A DNA stretch of 32,042 bases from an uncultured bacterium (GCA_900553205.1 USCK01000004.1:1-32042); one strand, 5' to 3'. Positions 1 through 8,491 are shown, numbered from the stretch's first letter. Notes: generated by a model not told the origin, from the sequence alone. Translations and numbers: made by a program.

Positions 1-955
1 CTGCATCATTTTGAGCTATTGTGTATAATGTTGTCAAATCATCTTTGTATTCAGGTCTTTCAACATATCTCAAAGCATCAATAGCAGATACTCTCATATC
101 AGGGCTTGGGTTTTCCTTCAATGTTGTAATGATTGCTTTTGAACCAGGCAATTCAGTTACAGGAGGAACTGTTCCTGATAACTTTTGTAATTCATCTGCG
201 TATGTTTTTTGCAAAATACAAGTTGTGAACATTGCATATTCTTTGTTGCGTTCAGCTTGTTCATAAGGTGAAAGCTTGTTACCTTCTTCAACTTCTTGAG
301 GAGTTAACTCATTAGGAAGTTTTACTGTGTCAGGGTTTTGACCTGCTTTTACTGCTTCTTCTTTCGCTTTATCGTTTTCTGCGATTTTGTTTCTGATTGC
401 AACTTGTTGTTCTGTTGGTCCAGGTAATTTTGATGTATCAACATTAATAATATCAATTAATTTATCAAAAATATTTTCTTGAACATAAGGAACAACTTCT
501 GATTGTGTTGCTTCATTTAAACCTTTTTTAGCGATACTTTCCATTGTTAAAGCTTGAGTATCATAATCGGCACTGCTTAAACCTTTAAATGCTTCTTCTG
601 CTAGAGCTTCAGGACCTTTTTCATCAGCAGGTTTAACTTCTACATTAGGAGTTTGTGTTGCTTGAGGTGCTGGTGTTGCTTGAGGAGCTTCAGCAGGTTT
701 ATTATCAATTACCGGAGGTGGAACTTGAGCAGGTTGTTCAGGAGCTTGTGGAGCTTCTGGAGCCGGTGCTTGAGGTTGTTGATAAGGTGTCATATTTACC
801 GGTGGGTAATAAGGCATTGCCGGAGGCGCATTTAATGTCGGCGTATCTAAGTTAATTTGTACTGCGTTGTAACTGGGAGCAAACGATGGCTTACGCACTG
901 CGTTTTGTTGAACTGCCGGTTGTTGCATCCCATAATTTTGTGGGGCTTGAATCAT
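1..955 (-). CDS. Proline-rich N-terminus / HEAT-like repeat protein, 3' end outside window
   Basis: The gene reads leftward from ATG at 955 and runs off the window with 318 codons visible and no stop. The start is supported by GGAAAGG (963-969) 7 nt upstream. Residues 1-35 are Gln/Asn-rich and include the block PSYNAVQINLDTPTLNAP (DNA 824-877), also found in the small gene next door. A Pro/Ala/Gln low-complexity stretch follows (about residues 40-100), then a charged helical region. The last roughly 55 visible residues look like HEAT/armadillo-type helical pairs (pattern NPSPDMRVSAIDALRYVERP). HEAT repeats usually mediate protein binding; no catalytic motif is visible and no signal peptide is obvious. 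The specific function is unknown. The reading frame is open throughout and codon use matches the neighbours, so I am confident it is a real gene but not of its role. Confidence 0.8.
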   Translation of the reverse strand, partial: MIQAPQNYGMQQPAVQQNAVRKPSFAPSYNAVQINLDTPTLNAPPAMPYYPPVNMTPYQQPQAPAPEAPQAPEQPAQVPPPVIDNKPAEAPQATPAPQATQTPNVEVKPADEKGPEALAEEAFKGLSSADYDTQALTMESIAKKGLNEATQSEVVPYVQENIFDKLIDIINVDTSKLPGPTEQQVAIRNKIAENDKAKEEAVKAGQNPDTVKLPNELTPQEVEEGNKLSPYEQAERNKEYAMFTTCILQKTYADELQKLSGTVPPVTELPGSKAIITTLKENPSPDMRVSAIDALRYVERPEYKDDLTTLYTIAQNDA

Positions 956-1057
956 AGTATTTCCTTTCCTAAACTTCTACGTACATATATATAAAGATAC
1001 TGTACATTCAAAAATTGCTATTTAATTCTTAACTAATTTACAAAAGTTAATAAATAT

Positions 1058-1231
1058 TTATGCAATCCAACTTTTTTGTTGTCCGTCAGCTGCAGGTTGA
1101 GGTCCCATTTGAGGCTGAGGAACATTCAATGTTGGTTGGCTAAGGTTTAATTGAACAGCATTGTAGCTTGGCTTGAAATCATAATTAGGATATTGTTGCG
1201 CTACATTGCATGTTGGAACTTGTGTTGACAT
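1058..1231 (-). CDS. 57-residue protein sharing an N-terminal motif with the downstream gene
   Basis: A short protein starting MSTQVPTCNVAQQ. I chose ATG 1231 because GAAAGG (1241-1246) lies 9 nt upstream; ATG 1237 would be only 3 nt from it. The middle carries PSYNAVQLNLSQPTLNVP (DNA 1118-1171), which matches the neighbouring gene's N-terminal block at 14 of 18 positions. The rest is Pro/Gln-rich and ends in KSWIA. It has no membrane segment and no known domain. It sits 102 nt upstream of the larger gene on the same strand behind a good promoter (1264-1292), so the two may be co-transcribed. It resembles a cap-only paralogue of the larger protein. Function unknown. Confidence 0.65.
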   Translation of the reverse strand: MSTQVPTCNVAQQYPNYDFKPSYNAVQLNLSQPTLNVPQPQMGPQPAADGQQKSWIA

Positions 1232-1263
1232 TTTCATTTTCCTTTCAATTATGTACACATTTG

Positions 1264-1292
1264 TATTTAACACTTAGTTTAATGTGTGTCAA
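1264..1292 (-). promoter_or_regulatory. Promoter of the 57-residue protein gene
   Basis: On the minus strand, a perfect -35 TTGACA (1292-1287) is separated by 17 nt from -10 TAAATA (1269-1264), with a TGT extension just before the -10. The predicted transcript starts near 1257, giving a leader of about 26 nt. Confidence 0.6.
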
Positions 1293-1338
1293 AAAATTTT
1301 TTTGTTAGTTTACAAATTATTTGTTACATTAATTAACA

Positions 1339-1367
1339 TTGTTATCTCAAAGTTTATATGTTAAAAT
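1339..1367 (+). promoter_or_regulatory. Promoter of adenine deaminase
   Basis: TTGTTA (1339-1344), a 17-nt spacer, and TAAAAT (1362-1367) preceded by TGT (extended -10). Transcription would start near 1374, leaving a leader of about 27 nt. That is too short for a purine riboswitch, and none is seen. Confidence 0.55.
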
Positions 1368-1400
1368 ACTGTCAATTTATAGTAATAAGGGGTTTATTAT

Positions 1401-3137
1401 ATGGCAGAAAAAGATATTGAAAAAATTATAAAAACAGCAAGAGGCATAAAAAAAGCTGATTTAGTAATAAAGAATGCAAAAGTCGTGAATGTTTTATCAG
1501 AAGAAATTCATGAGGCTGATGTTGCTATTGCTGATGGTGTGATTGCCGGTATTGGTAAAGATTATCATGGTGAAAAAGAAATTGATATAAAAGGTGCGTA
1601 TTTGTCACCTTCTTTTATAGATGGTCATGTTCATATTGAAAGCTCTATGCTTTTGCCTAGAGAATTTGCTAAAGCTGTTGTTCCAGCAGGTACAACAACT
1701 TTGATAATAGATCCACATGAAATTTCTAATGTACTTGGCTTACAGGGTATAAGTTTTATGCGTGAAGCAATTCAAGGTCTGCCAATGGATGTTTACATGA
1801 TGCTGCCGTCATGTGTTCCTGCAACACCGTTTGAAACTTCAGGTTTTGACTTAAACAGTTATGATTTATCTTTATTAATTGATAAACCTTGGGTTTTGGG
1901 TATTGCTGAAATGATGAATTTCCCAGGGGTTTTGAATCTTGACAGTAATGTCATGGCGAAATTGAAACTTGCTGAAACGAAAGGTAAGCGTATTGATGGG
2001 CATGCACCTTGTTTGAGTGATAAAGATTTATGTGCATATATTGCCGCAGGTGTTGCATCTGACCATGAATGTACAACTCCTGATGAAGCAATAGAAAAAC
2101 TAAGAAAAGGCATGTATCTTATGATAAGAGAAGGTTCTGCAGCAAAAGATTTGAGAGCGTTGCTTCCTGTATTGAAGGAAAAAAATACCAGAAAATGTAT
2201 TTTTGTAACAGATGACAGACACCCTGAAGATTTGCTTGAACATATCAATTCTATGGTAAGAATTGCCGTAGAAGCCGGTGTTCCTGCTATTAAGGCTATT
2301 CAAATGGCAAGTTTAAATACTGCAGAATACTTTAAAATCCCTAATTTAGGTGCGATAGCTCCAGGGTATAAAGCAGACTTTGTAGTGTTACCTGATTTAA
2401 AATCATTTAAACCTGATTTAGTGTTTAAAAAAGGTAAATTAGTTGCAGAAAACGGAAAACTGATTGCAGATATAACAAAGAACGAAATACCTGCAGTTCG
2501 TGGTTCTGTCAATGTTAAGTGGATAAAATATGAAGATTTCAAAATTGAGGCAAAATCAGATACTGTTAGAGCTATTGAAGTTATACCACACCAATTAATA
2601 ACCAGAAGTGTTGAATCAAAAATAAAGGTTGTTGACGGTTATGCTGAAAGTAATCTTGAAACAGACACTTTAAAAATCTGTGTTATAGAGCGTCACAGAG
2701 CAGGTGGTAATATAGGTAAAGGTTTTGTAAAAGGCTTTAATCTCAAAGCAGGTGCTATGGCATCAACAGTTGCACATGACTCTCATAATATGATTGTTAT
2801 AGGTACAAATGATAAAGATATGTACACTGCAGCTGTAGAGCTTATAAAATCTCAAGGTGGTAAAATTGTTGTAAACAATGGAGAAATCTTGGCTCATTTG
2901 CCGTTACCTATCGCAGGTTTAATTTCAGATGAAGCTTTTGATACAGTAATCAAAAAGAGCATGCAACTGAATGCAGCAGCGAAAAGTATCGGTTGTGAAA
3001 TAGATGACCCATTTATGGCTATGGGATTTTTATCATTACCTGTTATCCCTGAATTAAAAATTACGGATAAAGGTGTCTTTGATACCACAAAATTTGAGTT
3101 TATAGATATATTTAAACCAAGTGCAGTAGTTGTTTAA
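1401..3137 (+). CDS. ade: Adenine deaminase
   Basis: Amidohydrolase-superfamily enzyme that deaminates adenine to hypoxanthine plus ammonia in purine salvage; cytosolic. The 578 residues fit the family. The N-terminal part forms the composite beta domain, followed by the metal-binding motif HVHIESSM at residues 76-83 and the family signature DPHEISNVLG at about 104-113. The C-terminal adenine-deaminase domain shows RHRAGGNIGKGFVKGF and MASTVAHDSHNMIVIG. ATG 1401 has AAGGGG (1387-1392) 8 nt upstream. It is transcribed from its own promoter and ends 27 nt before the sigma factor gene. Nothing looks truncated. Identification rests on motifs characteristic of this family rather than generic amidohydrolases. 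Confidence 0.95.
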   Translation: MAEKDIEKIIKTARGIKKADLVIKNAKVVNVLSEEIHEADVAIADGVIAGIGKDYHGEKEIDIKGAYLSPSFIDGHVHIESSMLLPREFAKAVVPAGTTTLIIDPHEISNVLGLQGISFMREAIQGLPMDVYMMLPSCVPATPFETSGFDLNSYDLSLLIDKPWVLGIAEMMNFPGVLNLDSNVMAKLKLAETKGKRIDGHAPCLSDKDLCAYIAAGVASDHECTTPDEAIEKLRKGMYLMIREGSAAKDLRALLPVLKEKNTRKCIFVTDDRHPEDLLEHINSMVRIAVEAGVPAIKAIQMASLNTAEYFKIPNLGAIAPGYKADFVVLPDLKSFKPDLVFKKGKLVAENGKLIADITKNEIPAVRGSVNVKWIKYEDFKIEAKSDTVRAIEVIPHQLITRSVESKIKVVDGYAESNLETDTLKICVIERHRAGGNIGKGFVKGFNLKAGAMASTVAHDSHNMIVIGTNDKDMYTAAVELIKSQGGKIVVNNGEILAHLPLPIAGLISDEAFDTVIKKSMQLNAAAKSIGCEIDDPFMAMGFLSLPVIPELKITDKGVFDTTKFEFIDIFKPSAVVV

Positions 3138-3158
3138 ATAAATATTTTCTGATATTAT
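3130..3158 (+). promoter_or_regulatory. Promoter of the sigma factor gene, implying a leaderless mRNA
   Basis: TTGTTT (3130-3135), 17-nt spacer, TATTAT (3153-3158), preceded by TG at 3150-3151 in the extended -10 position. Only 6 nt separate the -10 box from the ATG at 3165, so the expected transcription start coincides with the start codon. The -35 overlaps the ade stop codon. Confidence 0.5.
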
Positions 3159-3164
3159 GTTCGT

Positions 3165-3773
3165 ATGGAAAGCGCTATAGGTACTACTAAGAATATAAAG
3201 TTTAATTTAAAAGATTATACAAACTTGATTGAGACCGTTTCAAAGGTTGAGTTTTCTAAGATATCTTCCTACGGATTGATTGAGTATTCTGAGATTGTCA
3301 ATTTGGCGACTCACACTGTTTATATAATTTTAAACAACAAAAATCCACAGCTTTATAACAATGCGTATCTAACAAAAGCTATTAAATGGGCAATAAGAAA
3401 TGAAATCAGAAGACGTTATAAATGGTACACTCTGAAAAATAACACTCCTGTTAATAATTCAGAAATAAGAGAAACTGTTTATAAGTCTATATTGTCTGTT
3501 GAAGAAATGGCTGACGCTGAAAATCCTGTTATAATAAAAGACACATCTCAGACTCCTGAAGAACAGGCTGAGTTTTCAGAATTAAAAGAAAGAATTATAG
3601 CTGCTATTCAGCATTTGCCTGAAAGAGAAAGAGGGTTGGTTGAAGCTAAGTTCTTCCAAGATAAAAAATTAAAAGATATAGCGATAGAGTTTAATATTTC
3701 TCAATCAAGAATTTCGAGAATTATACAAAATGCTTTAGATAAGGTGCGTAGGGAACTTCAAAAACAGGAATAA
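3165..3773 (+). CDS. Short sigma-70 family RNA polymerase sigma factor
   Basis: A 202-residue sigma factor. Residues about 25-90 resemble region 2 (YLTKAIKWAIRNEIRRRY matches the 2.2-2.4 pattern in which an aromatic/basic helix contacts the -10). Residues about 137-198 are a clear region 4, with the helix-turn-helix LKDIAIEFNISQSRISRII at 169-187. There is no region 1.1 and little room for region 3, so it is an alternative, group 3/ECF-like factor rather than the housekeeping one. No SD precedes the ATG; instead a -10 box lies 6 nt upstream. The stop is 2 nt before gcvPB, so the two are probably co-transcribed. A FliA-like role is conceivable given flagellar-type genes at 12661-13914, but nothing here proves it. 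Confidence 0.85.
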   Translation: MESAIGTTKNIKFNLKDYTNLIETVSKVEFSKISSYGLIEYSEIVNLATHTVYIILNNKNPQLYNNAYLTKAIKWAIRNEIRRRYKWYTLKNNTPVNNSEIRETVYKSILSVEEMADAENPVIIKDTSQTPEEQAEFSELKERIIAAIQHLPERERGLVEAKFFQDKKLKDIAIEFNISQSRISRIIQNALDKVRRELQKQE

Positions 3774-3775
3774 AA

Positions 3776-5209
3776 ATGGATATTATATTTGAAAAATCGT
3801 GTAGTGTAGATGGAGTAAATGTTTCAGATATTGATGACGAGCCTATGGGGATAAGTTCAGATAAGTTAAGAACTTCCGCAATAGGTTTACCTCAATTAAG
3901 CGAATTAGAGGTAATGCGTCATTATAAAGAACTGGGAGATAAGAATTTCTGTGTAGAATCAGGTATGTATCCTTTGGGTTCTTGTACAATGAAATATAAT
4001 CCAAAAGTAAATGAATATTTGGCAAGCTTAGAAGGGTTTACTGATTTGCATCCATTGATGCCTGATGAAGATTCTCAAGGTGCATTACAACTTATGTACA
4101 ACTTGCAAGAAGCTCTTAAACAAATCTCAGGAATGTCAGCCGTAACTCTACAACCTGCAGCAGGTGCGCATGGAGAGTTGACAGGAATGATGATTATCAA
4201 AAAATACTTTGAATCTATCGGAGAAAACAGAACTAAAGTTATAATCCCTGATTCTGCACATGGTACAAATCCTGCCAGTGCGATGATGTGTGGCTTCCAA
4301 ATTGTTCAAGTAAAATCAAATGATAAGGGACTTGTTGATGTAAATCATTTGCGTGAGATTGTAGATGGTGATGTTGCAGCAATAATGATGACAAACCCTA
4401 ATACATTAGGGCTTTTTGAAGAAGAAGTATTGGAAATAGCTGACATTATGCACCAAAACGGTTCTTTGCTTTATTATGACGGTGCTAACTTAAATGCAAT
4501 TATGGGATATACAAATCCTGCTATTATGAATTTTGATGTGTGCCACATGAATCTTCATAAAACTTTTTCAACTCCACATGGTGGTGGCGGTCCTGGTGCC
4601 GGCCCTGTTGGCGTAGTTGAAAAGTTAAAGAAATTTTTACCAAAACCAACCATTGAGTTTGATGGTGAAAAATATTACAGAAATTATGACATGCCTGAAT
4701 CTATCGGTAAGGTAAAAGCTTTTTCCGGAAACTTTGGAATCTTGGTAAGAGCTTATGCTTATATCCTGATGATGGGTGTTAATTTAAAACATGCGTCTGC
4801 TGATGCAGTATTAAATGCAAATTATGTAATGAAAAAGCTAAAAGGTGCATATGATATTGCTTATGATGAACATTGTATGCATGAGTTTGTAATCTGTGGA
4901 GAAAAGCAAAAGCATGAAGGAGCTTCAACTCTTTATATTGCAAAACGGTTAATGGATTATGGGTTCCACCCGCCTACTGTTTATTTCCCATTAATTGTTC
5001 ATGAGGCTTTAATGATTGAGCCAACAGAAACAGAAGTTAAGAAAAGACTAGATGATTTTGTAGATGTTATGTTAAAAATTGCAGATGAGATAAAAAGTAA
5101 TCCGGAAGTAGTTTTATCTGCTCCTCATTCTGCCCCAATCAAAAAAGTTGATGAAACTCAAGCTGCAAGACATCCTGATTTGAAATATGAAAGCGAAAAA
5201 AATGGCTAA
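3776..5209 (+). CDS. gcvPB: Glycine dehydrogenase (decarboxylating) subunit 2, P-protein beta subunit
   Basis: PLP-dependent half of the split P-protein of the glycine cleavage system. With subunit 1 it decarboxylates glycine and passes the aminomethyl group to lipoyl-GcvH. The 477 residues are normal for the split form. Visible motifs are GSCTMKYNPK (68-77), HGTNPASAM (162-170), and the PLP-binding region NLHKTFSTPHGGGGPG, with the Schiff-base lysine at 262. The start lies 2 nt after the sigma factor stop, with AGGA 7 nt upstream. The partners gcvPA, gcvH and gcvT are not in this window, which is unusual because gcvPA normally precedes gcvPB directly; they must be elsewhere for the enzyme to work. 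Confidence 0.95.
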   Translation: MDIIFEKSCSVDGVNVSDIDDEPMGISSDKLRTSAIGLPQLSELEVMRHYKELGDKNFCVESGMYPLGSCTMKYNPKVNEYLASLEGFTDLHPLMPDEDSQGALQLMYNLQEALKQISGMSAVTLQPAAGAHGELTGMMIIKKYFESIGENRTKVIIPDSAHGTNPASAMMCGFQIVQVKSNDKGLVDVNHLREIVDGDVAAIMMTNPNTLGLFEEEVLEIADIMHQNGSLLYYDGANLNAIMGYTNPAIMNFDVCHMNLHKTFSTPHGGGGPGAGPVGVVEKLKKFLPKPTIEFDGEKYYRNYDMPESIGKVKAFSGNFGILVRAYAYILMMGVNLKHASADAVLNANYVMKKLKGAYDIAYDEHCMHEFVICGEKQKHEGASTLYIAKRLMDYGFHPPTVYFPLIVHEALMIEPTETEVKKRLDDFVDVMLKIADEIKSNPEVVLSAPHSAPIKKVDETQAARHPDLKYESEKNG

Positions 5210-6317
5210 GAAGAAAAAATTAAAAGTAGCATTCCCTCATATGGGAACTATATCAATAGCATGGGCTGCTGCCCTTAGAAAAATAGGCTTAGATGCTTAT
5301 GTTCCTCCATATACAAGTAAGAGAACATTGTCTTTAGGTACAAAAAACTCGCCTGAGGCGATATGCTTGCCATATAAACTTATTTTAGGTAACTTTATTG
5401 AGGCTATTGAAGGTGGGGCAGATTATGTTGCTATGATTACTTCTCCAGGTATTTGCCGTTTGGGAGAATATGGTAACAATATAAAAACAACACTACAAGA
5501 AATGGGTTATAAAGCTAATTATATTGAGCTCTCTTTATATGACGGCTTTAGAGGTCTTTATCGCTTTATGAAAGAATTGTCAGGTAAAAATAACCCTGTT
5601 CAAATTATAAGAGCGATAAATATTTGTATGAGAAAAATTTTCGTAATTGATGAACTGGATTCAGTTCTTTCATATTATAGAGCCAGAGAAATTCGTCAAG
5701 GTGATGCAGAAAAGAATTATAAAAAAGCTTTGCATTTAATTGATTCTGCAGATAAGACTTCTATCTTGAAAAAAGCAAGAAAAAAAGCGATTGAAATCAT
5801 TAAATCTACAAAAATTGACCCTAATAGAGAGGTGTTACATGTAGATTTAACCGGTGAAATTTTCTTGGTAAACGATGAATTCTCTAATCAAAATATCGAG
5901 AGAGAATTGGGAAGAATGGGCGTCGAAACTCGTAGAAGTTTGACAGTTGGCAGTTTCTTGAAAGATGCTATTATTCCAAAAGCGTTCAGAAAGGGTGAAA
6001 CTCACTTGGAACGTGCTGAGCGTATGGCAAAACCTTATTTGACAAGAGATATTGGTGGCGATTCTTTAGAATGTGTTTCTGATGTCGCTTATGCTGATGA
6101 ACGAGGTATTGACGGTATTATTCATATCAGCCCATTCACTTGCATGCCTGAGATTATGACTCAAAATATTTTCCCTTCAATGAGAGAAGATTGTTCAATT
6201 CCTATATTGGCATTAATTATGGACGAACAAACAGGTAAAGCCGGATACATTACAAGACTAGAAGCTTTTGTTGATTTGATGCGTCGTAAAAAACGCAAAT
6301 CTGCCAAGGGGGCATAA
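5202..6317 (+). CDS. Acyl-CoA dehydratase activase-related (HgdB/DUF2229-like) protein
   Basis: A 371-residue protein of the 2-hydroxyacyl-CoA dehydratase-activase-associated family (COG3580/DUF2229 type). It has conserved cysteines in PEAICLPYK (C55) and SPGICRLGEYG (C85), and SPFTCMPEIM near the C-terminus; these probably bind an iron-sulfur cluster. Family members usually work with a BadF/HgdC ATPase, which is absent here, so substrate and role are unassigned. I prefer ATG 5202 (MAKKKKLKV), which overlaps the gcvPB stop by 8 nt. ATG 5187 is also in frame and would overlap by 23 nt; neither has a clear SD. It is followed by a 1-nt overlap with the membrane protein gene, indicating translational coupling. 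Confidence 0.8.
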   Translation: MAKKKKLKVAFPHMGTISIAWAAALRKIGLDAYVPPYTSKRTLSLGTKNSPEAICLPYKLILGNFIEAIEGGADYVAMITSPGICRLGEYGNNIKTTLQEMGYKANYIELSLYDGFRGLYRFMKELSGKNNPVQIIRAINICMRKIFVIDELDSVLSYYRAREIRQGDAEKNYKKALHLIDSADKTSILKKARKKAIEIIKSTKIDPNREVLHVDLTGEIFLVNDEFSNQNIERELGRMGVETRRSLTVGSFLKDAIIPKAFRKGETHLERAERMAKPYLTRDIGGDSLECVSDVAYADERGIDGIIHISPFTCMPEIMTQNIFPSMREDCSIPILALIMDEQTGKAGYITRLEAFVDLMRRKKRKSAKGA

Positions 6318-7174
6318 TGTTGGAGAAACTTGCTTTATTTTTTAAAAATATTTCCGATTATATGAAATCTGATATTTGTCTTTTTAATTACTTTAAAGAG
6401 GCATTGGTGCTTACAAATAAAAATATTGTTCTTGCTTCACCTTTAATTATTTTTATCATGTTTGCAAGTGTTTATTTGTTAATAACACCGTATAGAGCTT
6501 TTAATATAGCATTTATTCTTTTATTGTTTTTTGCTATGACTGCGGCATTCTTTTCCGGTTGGTTTTATACTGTGATGTTGGCTGGGAAAGAAGAAAATAA
6601 AAAAGAAGATATTTTTGATATACTTAAACAATTTCCTACAGGTGTAGGTAAACATTTTTTACAATACTTTGTTATGATATTGTTGTTTTTTGTATTGTTT
6701 ACTCTTGTAGTGATATTTACTTATAAATCAGCATTATTGTTAATTGGCAGTATTGGAATTTCTCGTCCTGAATTGTTCTTTGCAATGTCCTCACCTGAGG
6801 CTATGACTTCTTTGTTGAAGAATTTGACATTGGAACAACAAACCAAACTTAGTCAATGGAATTTGTATTTTATATTTACAACTACATTGTATTCATTTTT
6901 GGTTATGTTTTGGGCACCTGAAATTGTGTTCAAGCAACAAACAGCATTTCACGCTTTTGTTACTTCTGTTTCAAAATTGATAAAGAAATTCTTCAAGGCT
7001 TTGACAATATTTTCATTTTTGATGATTTTGTATTTTATTATCATGCTTTTGTCAGCTATTGTAAAATTGCAATTTGCACAATTCTTGATTACGGTTGTAT
7101 ATTTCTATTTCTTATTATATGCAGCTATGTTAATCTTTTTATTCTACAAGAAAGAATTTGAAGCTGATGAATAA
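6317..7174 (+). CDS. Six-helix integral membrane protein of unknown function
   Basis: A 285-residue protein with six predicted membrane segments at about residues 37-57, 63-88, 113-135, 182-204, 228-249 and 254-277. A cytoplasmic amphipathic N-terminus (1-35) and a charged loop (90-110) are also visible. It has no catalytic motif, no transporter signature and no signal peptide. The start codon overlaps the previous stop as TAATG, and AAGGGGG lies 5 nt upstream, so it is translationally coupled to the activase-like gene. The stop overlaps the start of miaA. The arrangement resembles DUF975-type or generic YIP-like membrane proteins, but I do not recognise the family. Confidence 0.8.
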   Translation: MLEKLALFFKNISDYMKSDICLFNYFKEALVLTNKNIVLASPLIIFIMFASVYLLITPYRAFNIAFILLLFFAMTAAFFSGWFYTVMLAGKEENKKEDIFDILKQFPTGVGKHFLQYFVMILLFFVLFTLVVIFTYKSALLLIGSIGISRPELFFAMSSPEAMTSLLKNLTLEQQTKLSQWNLYFIFTTTLYSFLVMFWAPEIVFKQQTAFHAFVTSVSKLIKKFFKALTIFSFLMILYFIIMLLSAIVKLQFAQFLITVVYFYFLLYAAMLIFLFYKKEFEADE

Positions 7175-8012
7175 AGTAATAGCTATTGTTGGGCCTACAG
7201 CGAGTGGAAAAACCAAATTGGCAATAGAAATGGCTAAAAATTTGGGTACTGAAATAATTTCAGCTGATTCTAGATTGGTTTATAAAGGTTTTGATATAGG
7301 AACAGCTAAACCAACAAAAGAAGAACAGCAAATGGTCAAACATCATATGATAGATGTTGTCGAACCTGAATATGATTTTTCTGTTGCAGATTTTGCAGAT
7401 GAAGCTCGTAAAATAATTTCAAATTTGCATGCTCATTCAAAAGTTCCGATAGTAGCAGGTGGCACAGGTTTGTATTTTAGAATTCTGCTGGAGAACTATG
7501 ATATGCCGAGGATTGAAGCTAATCCACAACTTCGAGCTGATTTAGAAAAACTATCTAATGAAGAATTGTTTGCAATGTTGAAAGAAGTGGATAGTATTTC
7601 TGCTGAGAAAATCCATCAAAATAACAGAGTCAGAGTTATTAGAGCTTTAGAAGTAAGTCTGCTTGCCGGTACTCCTTTCTCCTCAATAAAAGGTATAAAA
7701 AATAATGAGTATGAGGTTGAATGGGTATTTCCTGAACTCGAATCTAGAGAAGCTCTTTATGACCGTATAAACAAAAGGGTTGATGCCATGATAAGTGAAG
7801 GACTTATTGAAGAAACAAAAGATTTGTTGGTAAAGCATGGTAAAATAAAAAATCTTGTGAATACAATAGGATACCAAGAAATCATAGAGTTCTTGGACAA
7901 TAAGATATCCTTAGAAGAAGCTGTAGAAAAGATAAAGCAGAATACTCGAAGGTATGCAAAGCGTCAGCTAACATGGTTTAGACGCAACCCTAATTTGCAT
8001 TTCGATTTATAG
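7167..8012 (+). CDS. miaA: tRNA dimethylallyltransferase
   Basis: Transfers the dimethylallyl group to N6 of A37 in tRNAs that read UNN codons. The P-loop GPTASGKT is at residues 9-16, followed by DSRLVYKGFDIGTAKPT (family DSxQVYxGxDIGTAKP), HHMIDV, GGTGLY and NRVRVIRALEV. The C-terminus retains ARRYAKRQLTWFRR-like basic residues that bind tRNA. At 281 residues it is slightly shorter than the usual 300 or so. I start at ATG 7167, overlapping the upstream stop by 8 nt; an in-frame TTG at 7158 is less likely because the N-terminus MNKVIAIVG already fits the family. It is the last gene of the block and converges with the small gene at 8021. Confidence 0.95.
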   Translation: MNKVIAIVGPTASGKTKLAIEMAKNLGTEIISADSRLVYKGFDIGTAKPTKEEQQMVKHHMIDVVEPEYDFSVADFADEARKIISNLHAHSKVPIVAGGTGLYFRILLENYDMPRIEANPQLRADLEKLSNEELFAMLKEVDSISAEKIHQNNRVRVIRALEVSLLAGTPFSSIKGIKNNEYEVEWVFPELESREALYDRINKRVDAMISEGLIEETKDLLVKHGKIKNLVNTIGYQEIIEFLDNKISLEEAVEKIKQNTRRYAKRQLTWFRRNPNLHFDL

Positions 8013-8020
8013 TTGATTAA

Positions 8021-8359
8021 TTATGCTTTTTCTGTTGTAGGTTGTTGTTGAGGTTTAGTTTCGCCTGTTGCTTCGACCTCTTTTTGAATTGCTTTACCAC
8101 TGCTGAGCATGTTAATTCCCATGCTTGCAGATATTAATGCTGCAGGTACTGCAGCGATTGCTCTTACTGATTTACTTTTTGCTAAAGAGCCTGCAACTGC
8201 GACAGCGCCTGCTGCAATTACACCATAACCTAGGTTTACTTGGTTTTGTGCAAAATTTCTTAAACCTTCTTTATCATTTTGTTTACAATTATTATTCGGA
8301 TTTGCGTTAAATTTTACAGGTGTATTAAAAATCTTTCCTACAGATAATATACTAACCAT
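8021..8359 (-). CDS. Small two-helix membrane protein, unknown function
   Basis: A 112-residue protein: N-terminal polar stretch (FNTPVKFNANPNNN, 11-24), two Gly/Ala-rich hydrophobic segments at about 42-60 and 66-87, and a Gln/Pro/Thr-rich tail. A perfect AGGAGG (8365-8370) sits 5 nt before the ATG, the strongest SD in the window, suggesting good expression. It converges with miaA with an 8-nt gap. No homologous domain is recognised. The two short Ala/Gly helices would allow a hairpin in the membrane; this is inference. Confidence 0.7.
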   Translation of the reverse strand: MVSILSVGKIFNTPVKFNANPNNNCKQNDKEGLRNFAQNQVNLGYGVIAAGAVAVAGSLAKSKSVRAIAAVPAALISASMGINMLSSGKAIQKEVEATGETKPQQQPTTEKA

Positions 8360-8394
8360 TATTACCTCCTATACATCCTTCGTTGTATTCTATT

Positions 8395-8400
8395 ATTATA
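8395..8400 (-). promoter_or_regulatory. -10 box for the small membrane protein gene
   Basis: TATAAT on the minus strand (8400-8395), about 36 nt before the ATG at 8359. No good -35 is visible 16-18 nt further upstream, so this is a tentative call. Confidence 0.35.
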
Positions 8401-8491
8401 ATGTCTGTGATATATTTAATTTGCTAGTAATATATACTTTTTTTACAAATATTTATAATATTAATTATTATGAATTTCCTCCATTTGAACC

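Noticed and set aside
653..855. Two overlapping plus-strand reading frames rich in Arg/Trp or Leu/Val/Glu
   Set aside because: They are mirror images of the Pro/Ala/Gln low-complexity coding region of the minus-strand gene at 1-955; no SD or conserved motif.
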